Origin: Sinomonas notoginsengisoli
GTDB taxonomy: Bacteria; Actinomycetota; Actinomycetes; Actinomycetales; Micrococcaceae
Direction: 5' to 3'
DNA: 64,000 nucleotides
Assembly (NCBI RefSeq): GCF_021554725.1
Contig: NZ_JAIZDP010000001.1
Location: 558,001 to 622,000 of the forward strand
The notes under the pieces are model-generated. The model searched no databases. It was not told the DNA's origin and saw only the letters and a program-made list of their open reading frames with translations. The translations under genes were made by a program, and so were the position numbers. This document shows positions 27,530 to 36,590 of the stretch, one piece after another (within the stretch, counting starts at the first letter, position 1; every line of letters begins with the position of its first letter).

Positions 27530-27535
27530 AAATTA
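27530..27535 (-). promoter_or_regulatory. -10 element giving leaderless metG
   Basis: Minus-strand TAATTT, 6 nt, then GTG 27523. Same arrangement as leuB and the FAH gene. Confidence 0.5.
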
Positions 27536-27606
27536 CCGGATACGCCGTGCAACGACGAAAGCTGGGGCGAACGCACACCGGAGGCCTCTGCGGAACCCCG
27601 CCACGC

Positions 27607-27648
27607 ACGACGGCGACCCCCACCGCGTGCGGTGAGGATCGCCGTCGT
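27607..27648 (-). terminator. ACGACGGCG-type hairpin after serA
   Basis: Outer 10-bp perfect stem (ACGACGGCGA at 27607-27616 with 27639-27648) and an inner imperfect stem (CCCACC/GGTGAGG) around GCGTGC. It lies 30 bp past the serA stop. Shares the ACGACGGCG core of the gltX and leuB hairpins. Confidence 0.7.
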
Positions 27649-27678
27649 CCGTGCCCGCCGCTGGCGGCATGCGTTCGA

Positions 27679-29271
27679 TCAGTCCTCGAGGTCGACCTCG
27701 CGCAGTACGGTCGCGCCGATCTCGCCCTTGACCGTGTCGAGGACGGTGGAGGGGATGGCGGAATCGACCGTGAGGAGGGCCATGGCCTGGCCCGTCGCGT
27801 CCGCCCGCGCGACCTGCATGCCGGCGATGTTGATCTCGTTCATGCCGAGGATGTGGCCGATCGTTCCGATGACGCCGGGGCGGTCCGAGTAGAACATGAC
27901 CACAAGGTGCTCGGAGATGGGGATCTCGACGTCGTAGCCGTTGATGCCCACGAGCTTCTGGACCTGCTTCGGCCCGGTGAGGGTGCCGGCCACGGAGACC
28001 TGCGTGCCGTCCTGCAGGAGGCCGCGGATCGTGAGGACGTTGCGGTAGTCCTCGGCGTCCGTCGTGGTCAGGAGGCGCACGGCCACGCCGCGCTGCTCCG
28101 CGAGCACCGGCGCGTTGACGTAGGAGACCTTCTCCGACACGACATCGGTGAAGACGCCCTTCAACGCGGCGAGCTCGAGGGACTTCACGTCGAGTGCAGC
28201 GATCTCGCCGGCGACCTCCACGTCGATCTGGGTCACCGAGTCGTGGGCAAGCGCGGTGAAGATGCGCCCGAGCTTCTCGATGAGCGGGATGCCCGGACGG
28301 ACCTCAGGCGCGATGACGCCGCCTGCGACGTTCACGGCGTCGGGCACGAGCTCGCCTGCGAGGGCGAGGCGTACGCTCTTGGCGACCGAGATGCCCGCCT
28401 TCTCCTGGGCCTCGTCGGTCGAGGCTCCGAGATGCGGGGTCACGACGACATTCTCATTGCCGAAGAACGGCAGGTCGGTGCTCGGCTCCTTGGCGAAGAC
28501 GTCGATTCCGGCACCGCCGATCTGCCCGTCCTCGAGTGCCTGGGCGAGGGCCTCCTCGTCGACGAGGCCGCCGCGGGCCACGTTGACCACGTACGCGGTG
28601 GACTTCATCTTCGCAAACGCGTCCTTGCCGAGCATCCCCACGGTCTCCGGGGTCTTGGGCATGTGGATCGTGATGAAGTCGCTCTGGGCGAGGAGCTCGT
28701 CGAGGGTGACGAGCTTGACGTTGAGCTGCGCGGCGCGGGCGGCGGTCACGTACGGGTCGTACGCGAGGACCTCCATCTCGAACGCCTGCATGCGGGCGGC
28801 GACTAGGGCGCCGATGCGTCCGAGCCCTATCACGCCGAGCTTCTTGTCCAGGAGCTCCGTGCCAGCGTACTTGGAGCGCTTCCAGGCCCCGCCCTTGAGC
28901 GAGACGTTCGCCGCCGGGATGTTCCGCGCGAGGCTCAGGATGTGGCCACATGTGAGCTCGGCCGCCGAGACGATGTTCGAGGTCGGAGCGTTCACCACCA
29001 TGACGCCTGCCTGGGTGGCGGCCTTGATGTCCACGTTGTCGAGACCGACGCCTGCGCGGGCGATGACCTTGAGCTTCTTCGCCGCCTCGATGGCTTCTGA
29101 GTCGAGCTGAGTCGCGGAGCGGATGAGGATCGCGTCCACGTCGGCTATTGCCGGCAGGAGCTGGGAGCGGTCGGCACCGTCGGTGTACCGGATCTCGAAG
29201 TCCGGGCCGAGCGCGGCGATGGTGGCGGGAGAGAGTTCTTCGGCGAGGAGGACGACGGGCTTGGTGGTCAC
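27679..29271 (-). CDS. serA: D-3-phosphoglycerate dehydrogenase
   Basis: First step of serine synthesis (3-phosphoglycerate to 3-phosphohydroxypyruvate). It has 530 aa, the long type found in mycobacteria. The order is substrate domain, NAD-binding motif GLGRIGALVAARMQAFEM, catalytic RGGLVDEEAL and HLGASTDEAQ regions, an allosteric substrate-binding domain (about 320-450), and a C-terminal ACT domain (about 455-530) that senses serine. The start GTG 29271 has a GGAG site 8 nt upstream. It follows ilvC on the same strand. Confidence 0.97.
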   Translation of the reverse strand: MTTKPVVLLAEELSPATIAALGPDFEIRYTDGADRSQLLPAIADVDAILIRSATQLDSEAIEAAKKLKVIARAGVGLDNVDIKAATQAGVMVVNAPTSNIVSAAELTCGHILSLARNIPAANVSLKGGAWKRSKYAGTELLDKKLGVIGLGRIGALVAARMQAFEMEVLAYDPYVTAARAAQLNVKLVTLDELLAQSDFITIHMPKTPETVGMLGKDAFAKMKSTAYVVNVARGGLVDEEALAQALEDGQIGGAGIDVFAKEPSTDLPFFGNENVVVTPHLGASTDEAQEKAGISVAKSVRLALAGELVPDAVNVAGGVIAPEVRPGIPLIEKLGRIFTALAHDSVTQIDVEVAGEIAALDVKSLELAALKGVFTDVVSEKVSYVNAPVLAEQRGVAVRLLTTTDAEDYRNVLTIRGLLQDGTQVSVAGTLTGPKQVQKLVGINGYDVEIPISEHLVVMFYSDRPGVIGTIGHILGMNEINIAGMQVARADATGQAMALLTVDSAIPSTVLDTVKGEIGATVLREVDLED

Positions 29272-29353
29272 TGGGGGCTCTCCAGATCAGGCAGGGGTGG
29301 GGCAGAGGGTGGCGGAACGGGGTGTGGTCTCGGGTCGGGTGCCGGCCCGGAGG

Positions 29354-29390
29354 CCGCAGCGGCGGGCGTTCGTCCCGCCCGCCGCTGCGG
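29354..29390 (-). terminator. Strong hairpin after ilvC
   Basis: Perfect 14-bp GC-rich stem (29354-29367 with 29377-29390) with a 9-nt loop, 10 bp past the ilvC stop. Probable end of the ilvBNC transcript. Confidence 0.75.
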
Positions 29391-29399
29391 TCAATTGGG

Positions 29400-30461
<1,062 letters not shown>

Positions 30462-30974
30462 CTAGCTGGCGCGGAGTGCGCGGTCGCTCATGGACCGCGA
30501 GCCGCGGCCGACCGCGAGCGTTCCGGACTGGACGATCTCGCGGACGCCGAACGGCTCGAGGACGCTCAGCAGCGCCTGGATCTTCTCGGTGGTGCCGGTG
30601 GCCTCGACGACGAGCGAATCGGTGGAGACGTCGACGATTGAGGCGCGGAACAGGTCCACGGCCTGTGTCACCTGCAGGCGTGTGACCGCGTCGGCCCGAA
30701 CCTTGATGAGCAGGTGGTCCCGCTGGACCGAGCTCTCAGGGAGGAGCTCGACGATCTTGATGACGTTCACGAGCTTGTTCAGCTGCTTGGTCACCTGCTC
30801 GAGGAGATCGCCCTCGGCGTCCACCACCACGGTGACCCGTGAGACGCCGTCGACCTCCGTGGGGCCCACAGCGAGGGAGTGGATGTTGAACGCGCGGCGG
30901 GCGAAGAGACCCGCGACACGCGTCAGGACGCCGGGCTTGTCCTCGACCAGCACGGACAGGGTGTGGCGCGACAT
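30462..30974 (-). CDS. ilvN: Acetolactate synthase small (regulatory) subunit
   Basis: Regulatory subunit that confers valine feedback inhibition on IlvB. It has 170 aa. An N-terminal ACT domain (LSVLVEDKPGVLTRVAGLFARR, about 5-75) is followed by the ALS small-subunit C-terminal domain. It lies 2 bp after ilvB and 36 bp before ilvC, so it is clearly cotranscribed. Confidence 0.97.
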   Translation of the reverse strand: MSRHTLSVLVEDKPGVLTRVAGLFARRAFNIHSLAVGPTEVDGVSRVTVVVDAEGDLLEQVTKQLNKLVNVIKIVELLPESSVQRDHLLIKVRADAVTRLQVTQAVDLFRASIVDVSTDSLVVEATGTTEKIQALLSVLEPFGVREIVQSGTLAVGRGSRSMSDRALRAS

Positions 30975-30976
30975 GC

Positions 30977-32851
30977 TCAGTCCTCCTCTTCCCAGTCGGG
31001 GGTGGAATTGCGGGCGACCTGGATGAGGTCGTTGCTGACGCCGGACGGCACCATAGGCCAGACCATCGCGTTGGGGCTGACCACGAAGTCGATGACCACG
31101 GGGCGGTCGTTGATCTCGAGGGCCTTGGCGATGGTGGCGTCGACGTCCTCCTCGCGCTCGACCCGGAAGGACGCGCAGCCATATGCCTCACCGAGCTTGA
31201 CGAAGTCCGGGATGCGCACCGTGTCGGCGCCCGTCTGGAGGTCAGTGTTGGAGTACCGGCCGTCGTAGAAGAGCGTCTGCCACTGGCGGACCATGCCGAG
31301 CGAGGAGTTGTTGATGACCGCAACCTTGATCGGGATGTTGTTCAGGGCGCAGGTGGCGAGTTCCTGGTTCGTCATCTGGAAACAGCCGTCGCCGTCGATG
31401 GCCCAGACCACGCGGTCCGGATTGCCGACCTTGGCGCCCATCGCAGCGGGAACGGAATAGCCCATCGTGCCGAGGCCCGCCGAGTTGAGCCACGAGTGCG
31501 GCCGCTCGTACTTGATGAACTGCGCGGCCCACATCTGATGCTGGCCGACTCCCGCCACGTAGACGCCCTCGGGACCCGTGAGCTCGCCGATCCGCTGGAT
31601 CACGTGCTGCGGCGTGAGGAGCCCGTCCTCGGCGTCGGTCCAGCCCAGGGGATAGTCCTCGCGCAGCTTGTCCAGGAAAGACCACCAGGCCGTGAGGTCC
31701 GGCGCGCCGTTCTTCCCATAGAGCCCCTTCAGAGTCTCGGAGATCTCGGGGAGGATCTCCTTGACCGAACCCACGATCGGAACGTCCGCGGCGCGGTTCT
31801 TGGAGATCTCGGCCGGATCGATGTCCGCGTGGATCACCTTGGCGTTCGGGGCGAACGTGCTCAGGACTCCGGTCACGCGATCGTCGAACCGCGCCCCGAG
31901 CGTGATGAGCAGGTCAGCCTGCTGCAGGGCCGTGACGGCCGCGACGCCACCGTGCATGCCGGGCATCCCAAGGTGCTGGCGGTGGGAGTCCGGGAACGCT
32001 CCCCGCGCGGTGAGGGTCGTGACGACCGGTGCACCCGTCGTTTCGGCGAGGGCCAGGAGCTCGGCCGAGGCATGGGCCTTGATCACGCCGCCGCCGACGT
32101 AGAGGACGGGCTTGGACGCCGAGGCGATGAGCTTCGCCGCCTCCCTGACCTGCTTGCTGTGGCCGCGGGTCACCGGTCGGTAGCCCGGGAGATCGATCTT
32201 CGGCGGCCAGCTGAACACCATCTTGGCCTGCTGGGCGTCCTTCGCCACGTCGACGAGCACGGGCCCGGGGCGGCCGGTCGAGGCGAGGTGGAATGCCTCG
32301 GCCAGGACCTGCGGGATGTTCGCGGCATTCGTGACCAGGAACGAGTGCTTCGTGATGGGCATGGTGATGCCCACGATGTCGGCTTCCTGGAAGGCGTCCG
32401 AGCCGATCACCGAGCTGGCAACCTGCCCGGTGATGGCTACGAGGGGGACAGAGTCCATGTGCGCGTCGGCGATCGCGGTCACGAGATTGGTGGCGCCCGG
32501 GCCCGACGTCGCAATGCAGACTCCCACACGCCCGGTGACCATCGCGTAGCCTTGGGCCGCGTGGCCTGCGCCCTGCTCGTGGCGCACGAGGATGTGGTTG
32601 ATCTTGGAAGCCATCAGAGGGTCATAGGTCGGCAGGATCGCGCCGCCCGGGAGACCAAAGACATCATCCACGCCCAGTTCCTCGAGCGAGCGGACAATTG
32701 CTTCAGATCCAGTCATCTCGGTGGGCTCAACAACACGGTTGGGCCCCAAGACGGCAGAGGCAGAGTCGACGGTGTCGACAGGATCCGCGGCCTTGGCCGA
32801 GGACGGCTTCGAAGCCATCAGCGACGGGCTGATTGGCGTTCCTTTGCTCAT
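30977..32851 (-). CDS. ilvB: Acetolactate synthase large (catalytic) subunit
   Basis: ThDP-dependent synthase that makes acetolactate or acetohydroxybutyrate. It has 624 aa. The catalytic-glutamate region [14 protein letters not shown], the FAD-binding middle domain, and the ThDP/Mg motif starting [15 protein letters not shown] are intact. The first ~40 residues are an Ala/Ser/Pro-rich extension before the conserved [15 protein letters not shown]. An AAGGAAGAG site precedes ATG 32851. Transcription is likely controlled by the attenuator at 32900-33028. Confidence 0.97.
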   Translation of the reverse strand: MSKGTPISPSLMASKPSSAKAADPVDTVDSASAVLGPNRVVEPTEMTGSEAIVRSLEELGVDDVFGLPGGAILPTYDPLMASKINHILVRHEQGAGHAAQGYAMVTGRVGVCIATSGPGATNLVTAIADAHMDSVPLVAITGQVASSVIGSDAFQEADIVGITMPITKHSFLVTNAANIPQVLAEAFHLASTGRPGPVLVDVAKDAQQAKMVFSWPPKIDLPGYRPVTRGHSKQVREAAKLIASASKPVLYVGGGVIKAHASAELLALAETTGAPVVTTLTARGAFPDSHRQHLGMPGMHGGVAAVTALQQADLLITLGARFDDRVTGVLSTFAPNAKVIHADIDPAEISKNRAADVPIVGSVKEILPEISETLKGLYGKNGAPDLTAWWSFLDKLREDYPLGWTDAEDGLLTPQHVIQRIGELTGPEGVYVAGVGQHQMWAAQFIKYERPHSWLNSAGLGTMGYSVPAAMGAKVGNPDRVVWAIDGDGCFQMTNQELATCALNNIPIKVAVINNSSLGMVRQWQTLFYDGRYSNTDLQTGADTVRIPDFVKLGEAYGCASFRVEREEDVDATIAKALEINDRPVVIDFVVSPNAMVWPMVPSGVSNDLIQVARNSTPDWEEED

Positions 32852-32899
32852 CAGTCTCTTCCTTAGGATCTTCGTGGCGAAGGTTGTGTGCTCAGAAAC

Positions 32900-32935
32900 G
32901 AAAAACCCCCCGGCCGCCTGGCGTCTCGAGGGGTT
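32900..32935 (-). terminator. ilvBNC attenuator terminator with competing antiterminator
   Basis: On the minus strand AACCCCTCG (32927-32935) pairs with CGGGGGGTT (32904-32912), 9 bp with one U-G, followed by a run of T, a classical intrinsic terminator just ahead of ilvB. The arm CCGTCTGGC (32952-32960) can instead pair over 9 bp with GCCAGGCGG (32914-32922), inside the terminator hairpin, which would act as antiterminator. Leader peptide codons precede it. Folding is inferred by eye. Confidence 0.75.
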
Positions 32936-32962
32936 GCGCGTGACAGATCGTGCCAGACGGGC

Positions 32963-33028
32963 TCAGTGAGCCACGCGCTCGGCAACGACGACGACATCGA
33001 GCACCATGTTCGCCGGGTCGATCTGCAT
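32963..33028 (-). CDS. ilvL: ilvB leader peptide (21 aa), transcription attenuator
   Basis: Short ORF from ATG 33028 to TGA, containing MVLDVVVVAERVAH at its end. Seven Val/Leu codons fall in the last 14 residues, including four consecutive Val. The ORF ends 3 nt before the antiterminator arm (32952-32960) and 27 nt before the terminator. This is the expected design of a ribosome-mediated branched-chain amino acid attenuator: stalling at scarce Val/Leu would favour the antiterminator. The ribosome site is weak, and the internal ATG (8th codon) is an alternative start. Confidence 0.75.
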   Translation of the reverse strand: MQIDPANMVLDVVVVAERVAH

Positions 33029-33147
33029 GCCCACAGTCTCGCGAATTGAGCTCTGGAGTGTCAATTTGGCCCATGGGCGTCTCAGGATACGGACAACAAT
33101 CCAGCAAGTGAGATCCCCGTGTCGAGGGGACGCCCGAAGGCCAGGTT

Positions 33148-34875
33148 TCAGCCTAGGACGGCCCCCTCACTCGCAGAGTGGACGAGCTTGGCGTACTTCG
33201 AGAGCACACCCCGCGTGAACTTGGCCGGCAGCGGCGCCCAGCCCTCACGGCGGGAGGCGAGCTCCACGTCGTCGACGAGCAGGTCCAGCCTGCGGTTCGG
33301 GATGTCCACGCGCACGGGGTCTCCATCCCGCAGGAAGGCGATCGGCCCACCGTCGACCGCCTCGGGCGCCACATGGCCGATGCACAGGCCAGTCGTGCCG
33401 CCGGAGAAGCGGCCATCGGTGAGCAGGAGGACGTCTTTGCCGAGGCCCGCACCCTTGATCGCGCCCGTGATGGCGAGCATCTCCCGCATCCCGGGGCCGC
33501 CCTTGGGGCCCTCATAGCGGATGACGACGACATCACCTGCCGTGATGGCTCCGGCCTCGAGCGCTTCGAGGGCGCCCTGCTCCCGTTCGAACACCCGAGC
33601 GGTGCCTTCGAAGACTTCGGCGTCAAACCCGGCCGTCTTCACCACAGCGCCCTCCGGTGCCAGGGAGCCATGGAGAATGGAGAGTCCACCGGTGGCATGG
33701 ATCGGGTTGTCCATGGCCCGCACAATCTTCCCGTCGAGGTCCGGCGGTGCGATCTCGGCGAGGTTCTCGGCCACGGTCCTGCCCGTGACCGTGAGCGCAT
33801 CGCCGTGCAGCAGGCCAGCATCCAAGAGGGCACGCATGACAACAGGGACACCACCGACACGGTCGAGGTCGTACATGACGTACCGGCCGAACGGCTTGAG
33901 GTCTCCCAGATGCGGGACCCTGTCCCCGACACGGTTGAAGTCCTTCAGCTCCAGCTCGACCTCTGCCTCGCGCGCAATGGCGAGGAGGTGGAGCACCGAG
34001 TTGGTCGAGCCACCGAACGCCATGGTCACGGCAATCGCGTTCTCGAACGCCTCGCGCGTCAGGATGTCCCGCGCGGTGATCCCCTGCTTGAGGAGGTTCA
34101 CGACCGCCTCGCCGGACCGGTGCGCGAACATGTCGCGCCGGCGGTCCGCGGAGGGCGGGGCGGCAGAGCCGGGCAGGGACATGCCCAGCGCCTCGGCGGC
34201 GCTGGCCATCGTGTTCGCTGTGTACATACCACCGCACGCACCCTCCCCCGGGCAGATGGCCCGCTCGATCCGGTCGAGGTCGCCGTGGGACATCCGGCCC
34301 GCGGCGCACGCGCCGACGGCCTCGAAGGCATCGATGAGGGTGACGTCCTTCTCCGTGCCGTCCTCGAGCTTCACCCAGCCCGGCATGATCGAGCCCGCGT
34401 AGAGGAACACGCTCGCGACGTCCAGACGCGCGGCAGCCATGAGCATGCCCGGCAGGGACTTGTCGCACCCGGCGAGCAGGATCTGTCCGTCGATGCGCTC
34501 AGCCTGCATGACCGTCTCGACCGAGTCCGCGATGATCTCCCGTGAGACGAGTGAGAAGTGCATGCCCTCGTGGCCCATGGAGATGCCGTCGGAGACGGAG
34601 ATCGTGCCGAACTGCATGGGGAATCCGCCCGCCGCATGGACGCCTTCCTTTGCCGCCTTCGCCAACCGGTCGAGAGAGAGGTTGCAGGGAGTGATCTCGT
34701 TCCAGGAACTCGCGATGCCCACCTGGGGCTTGGCGAAGTCCTCGTCGCCGAAGCCGACGGCGCGCAGCATGCCGCGGGCTGGGGCTGCGTGGATGCCGTC
34801 GGTGACGACCCGGCTGCGTGGCTTGGAGTCGATGCCCTCGCGGGGGGCTGCCTGGGTCTGGCTCTGCTCGCTCAT
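33148..34875 (-). CDS. ilvD: Dihydroxy-acid dehydratase
   Basis: Third common step of Val/Ile synthesis, an Fe-S dehydratase. It has 575 aa. Conserved cysteines are Cys64 (ITPCN), Cys137 ([10 protein letters not shown]) and Cys214 ([13 protein letters not shown]), consistent with the [2Fe-2S] class. The first ~20 residues are a polar extension. It lies upstream of the ilvB leader on the same strand and is probably a separate transcript. ATG 34875 sits 7 nt after TAGACT, and a CRP-like palindrome covers the expected -35. Confidence 0.97.
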   Translation of the reverse strand: MSEQSQTQAAPREGIDSKPRSRVVTDGIHAAPARGMLRAVGFGDEDFAKPQVGIASSWNEITPCNLSLDRLAKAAKEGVHAAGGFPMQFGTISVSDGISMGHEGMHFSLVSREIIADSVETVMQAERIDGQILLAGCDKSLPGMLMAAARLDVASVFLYAGSIMPGWVKLEDGTEKDVTLIDAFEAVGACAAGRMSHGDLDRIERAICPGEGACGGMYTANTMASAAEALGMSLPGSAAPPSADRRRDMFAHRSGEAVVNLLKQGITARDILTREAFENAIAVTMAFGGSTNSVLHLLAIAREAEVELELKDFNRVGDRVPHLGDLKPFGRYVMYDLDRVGGVPVVMRALLDAGLLHGDALTVTGRTVAENLAEIAPPDLDGKIVRAMDNPIHATGGLSILHGSLAPEGAVVKTAGFDAEVFEGTARVFEREQGALEALEAGAITAGDVVVIRYEGPKGGPGMREMLAITGAIKGAGLGKDVLLLTDGRFSGGTTGLCIGHVAPEAVDGGPIAFLRDGDPVRVDIPNRRLDLLVDDVELASRREGWAPLPAKFTRGVLSKYAKLVHSASEGAVLG

Positions 34876-34882
34876 GGCCCAC

Positions 34883-34888
34883 AGTCTA
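34883..34888 (-). promoter_or_regulatory. -10 element giving leaderless ilvD
   Basis: Minus-strand TAGACT, 7 nt, then ATG 34875. No ribosome site precedes the ATG, in keeping with leaderless translation. Confidence 0.5.
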
Positions 34889-34897
34889 GGGCCCTCT

Positions 34898-34913
34898 CGT
34901 GATGTGGATCACG
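34898..34913. promoter_or_regulatory. CRP/GlxR-like palindrome upstream of ilvD
   Basis: CGTGATGTGGATCACG, a 6-bp inverted repeat with a 4-bp centre; its core GTGA-N6-TCAC matches the CRP/FNR-family consensus (GlxR in corynebacteria). It covers the -35 region of the inferred ilvD promoter, about 17 bp upstream of the -10. Regulator identity is inference. Confidence 0.5.
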
Positions 34914-35027
34914 GACTTGAGACGAGGAATCCCCCAGCGAACGACGGCGAGTGCTCACCATGCGCGCAGACCCTCCGCCCGCAGCGGATCGGTACGTAGA
35001 CTGACTGCGGAGAAAGGAGCACCCCTC

Positions 35028-35489
35028 GTGAGCAGCACAGTCTCGGACGATTCGTTCCCAAGGTCCGATAACGCGCTTAAGTCCTCTCTTCACCGCGTGT
35101 TCGACAGCCAGATTCCTAACTACGGCGACTACAACCTCGTCTGCGTGACTGAGTGCGGCGGCACGGTCTCGGGGCAAAGGGTGGGAATCCCGGTCCCCAC
35201 CGGGCAGATCCTGGGTTACCGTCGGCGGCCCGTCGAGCTGGTCATGGCCCCCTTCCACCGCGAGACCCTTGCTCCCCTGGGCCAGCCGACGACGATCGAC
35301 CTCACCAATCTCGCCTACGTCGCGGAAAGCGCTCCTGAAACGTTCGACGTCGCCACGAGCACCGGCCGGATCGTCACCTTTACGCTGCGTTCCGCCTGCA
35401 CTCTGGGCCCGGAGCATGGTATGGCCTTGGGCCAAGATGAGGATGCCGCCGATCTGGCCGAATTCCTCCGCGAACTGATAGGGCTCTGA
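35028..35489 (+). CDS. Hypothetical protein (153 aa)
   Basis: I do not recognise a family. The protein is soluble, beta-rich in appearance, with no signal peptide or membrane segment. Features are VCVTECGGTVSGQRVG, a GQILGYRRRPVELVMAPF stretch, and an acidic C-terminus (GQDEDAADLAEFLREL). GTG 35028 is chosen because AAAGGAG lies 8 nt upstream; the frame is open to 34899 but overlaps the ilvD regulatory region. It is followed by tRNA-Lys on the other strand with a hairpin between. Confidence 0.7.
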   Translation: MSSTVSDDSFPRSDNALKSSLHRVFDSQIPNYGDYNLVCVTECGGTVSGQRVGIPVPTGQILGYRRRPVELVMAPFHRETLAPLGQPTTIDLTNLAYVAESAPETFDVATSTGRIVTFTLRSACTLGPEHGMALGQDEDAADLAEFLRELIGL

Positions 35490-35563
35490 GGCCATCCAGC
35501 ACTGAGTGGATGCTGGCCCCATATCCCGATGGCGGCATACCGATGCTGGCCTTTAAAACGCCG

Positions 35564-35593
35564 TGAGGACCCCGACTTCTGCCGGAGTCCTCA
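35564..35593. terminator. Hairpin between the 153-aa gene and tRNA-Lys
   Basis: TGAGGACCCCG at 35564-35574 pairs with CGGAGTCCTCA at 35583-35593 (one mismatch). It lies 9 bp past the tRNA-Lys 3' end on the minus strand and 75 bp past the plus-strand gene, so it may end both transcripts. Confidence 0.65.
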
Positions 35594-35601
35594 GACCTCT
35601 G

Positions 35602-35674
35602 TGCGCCCCCCGGGACTCGAACCCGGAACCCATTGATTAAGAGTCAATTGCTCTGCCAGTTGAGCTAGAGGCGC
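35602..35674 (-). tRNA. tRNA-Lys (CTT)
   Basis: 73-nt cloverleaf. The acceptor GCGCCTC pairs with GGGGCGC (one T-G), anticodon loop CTCTTAA gives CTT, and the T-arm is CCGGG-TTCGAGT-CCCGG. CCA is not encoded. The 186 bp from here to the peroxiredoxin gene hold no other gene that I can see. Confidence 0.95.
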
Positions 35675-35848
35675 ATATGCACTGCGGGCCGGTTTCGAAC
35701 CATCTCCGTGCCCCGCAACGACATGAGACTCTACAGGAGTTCCTCAGGAATATGAAATCGACAGCGTGGACCGGGACGCGAGCTGATCGGGCGGATGTCG
35801 GCGTGAGCAAGCCGGTCCAGCGGGCGCCGCGGGCTGGCCGAATGCAGC

Positions 35849-35854
35849 TAGGCT
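35849..35854 (+). promoter_or_regulatory. -10 element giving leaderless peroxiredoxin gene
   Basis: TAGGCT, 6 nt, then GTG 35861; identical hexamer and spacing to thiL. Confidence 0.5.
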
Positions 35855-35860
35855 CGGCTC

Positions 35861-36355
35861 GTGACTTCCTCTGGACCTGCCCACCGCCTTGCCGTGGGCG
35901 AGCCTGCGCCCGCCTTCTCGCTTCCGGACTCCGAGGGCGGCACTACGTCGCTCTCCGACCTCGTCGGGGCAAGGACCATCCTCTACTTCTTCCCCCAAGT
36001 CGATACCCCTGCGTGCACGCAGGAGGCCTGCGACTTCCGTGACGGACTCCCCGGTCTGGCCGCCGCTGGCCTGAGCGTCGTGGGGATCTCCCCCGACCCC
36101 CTTGAGGCCGTGCGGAAGTTCGCCGACGCGCAGGACCTTGGGTTCCGCCTGCTCGCCGATGCGGACCACGCTGTCTCGGAGGCCTACGGCACCTGGGGCG
36201 AAAAGCTCAACTACGGCCGCACCTACCAGGGCCTCATCCGCTCGACATTCGTGATCGGCGCAGACGGCAGGATCGAGCTCGCCCAGTACAACGTGCGGGC
36301 CAAGGGGCACGTGGCCAAGCTCCACCGAGACCTCAGGATCGGACCGGTAGACTGA
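35861..36355 (+). CDS. bcp: Thioredoxin-dependent thiol peroxidase (Bcp/PrxQ type)
   Basis: Peroxiredoxin that reduces hydrogen peroxide and organic peroxides with thioredoxin. It has 164 aa. The active site TPACTQEACDFRD holds the peroxidatic Cys52 and the resolving Cys57 five residues later, the typical alpha-helical Bcp/PrxQ pairing. It follows a GTG start with a leaderless layout, and a small hairpin plus tRNA-Leu lie downstream. Confidence 0.95.
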   Translation: MTSSGPAHRLAVGEPAPAFSLPDSEGGTTSLSDLVGARTILYFFPQVDTPACTQEACDFRDGLPGLAAAGLSVVGISPDPLEAVRKFADAQDLGFRLLADADHAVSEAYGTWGEKLNYGRTYQGLIRSTFVIGADGRIELAQYNVRAKGHVAKLHRDLRIGPVD

Positions 36356-36362
36356 TCGGGTT

Positions 36363-36380
36363 GCCCCGCGATTGCGGGGC
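36363..36380 (+). terminator. Hairpin between bcp and tRNA-Leu
   Basis: GCCCCGC (36363-36369) and GCGGGGC (36374-36380), perfect 7-bp stem with a 4-nt loop, 7 bp after the bcp stop and 3 bp before tRNA-Leu. Confidence 0.6.
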
Positions 36381-36383
36381 CGA

Positions 36384-36465
36384 GCGCGAGTGGTGGAATT
36401 GGCAGACACGCAGGATTTAGGTTCCTGTGTCCTAGGACGTGAGGGTTCAAGTCCCTCCTCGCGCA
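36384..36465 (+). tRNA. tRNA-Leu (TAG)
   Basis: 82-nt class II tRNA. The acceptor GCGCGAG pairs with CTCGCGC, anticodon loop TTTAGGT gives TAG, a variable arm precedes the T-arm GAGGG-TTCAAGT-CCCTC. CCA is not encoded. Confidence 0.95.
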
Positions 36466-36590
36466 CCGCCTCCGGCCCTTGCCGCCGCCTCGGTCGTTGC
36501 GTCCGTCGCGGTTATTCCAGGCCGAGCAGGTCGACACCCAATGAAGAGGGCGCCGGGCATGCGGCGGGGAGCGAAAGGCGTGGAGAATCC

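Noticed and set aside
31496-32866. 456-aa plus-strand open frame opposite ilvB
   Set aside because: Antisense shadow of ilvB, low-complexity Arg/Asp/Gly composition, no supporting signal.
32892-33107. 71-aa minus-strand ORF across the ilvB attenuator
   Set aside because: It reads through the terminator hairpin in another frame and has no Val/Leu run. The 21-aa ORF fits the attenuator architecture far better.
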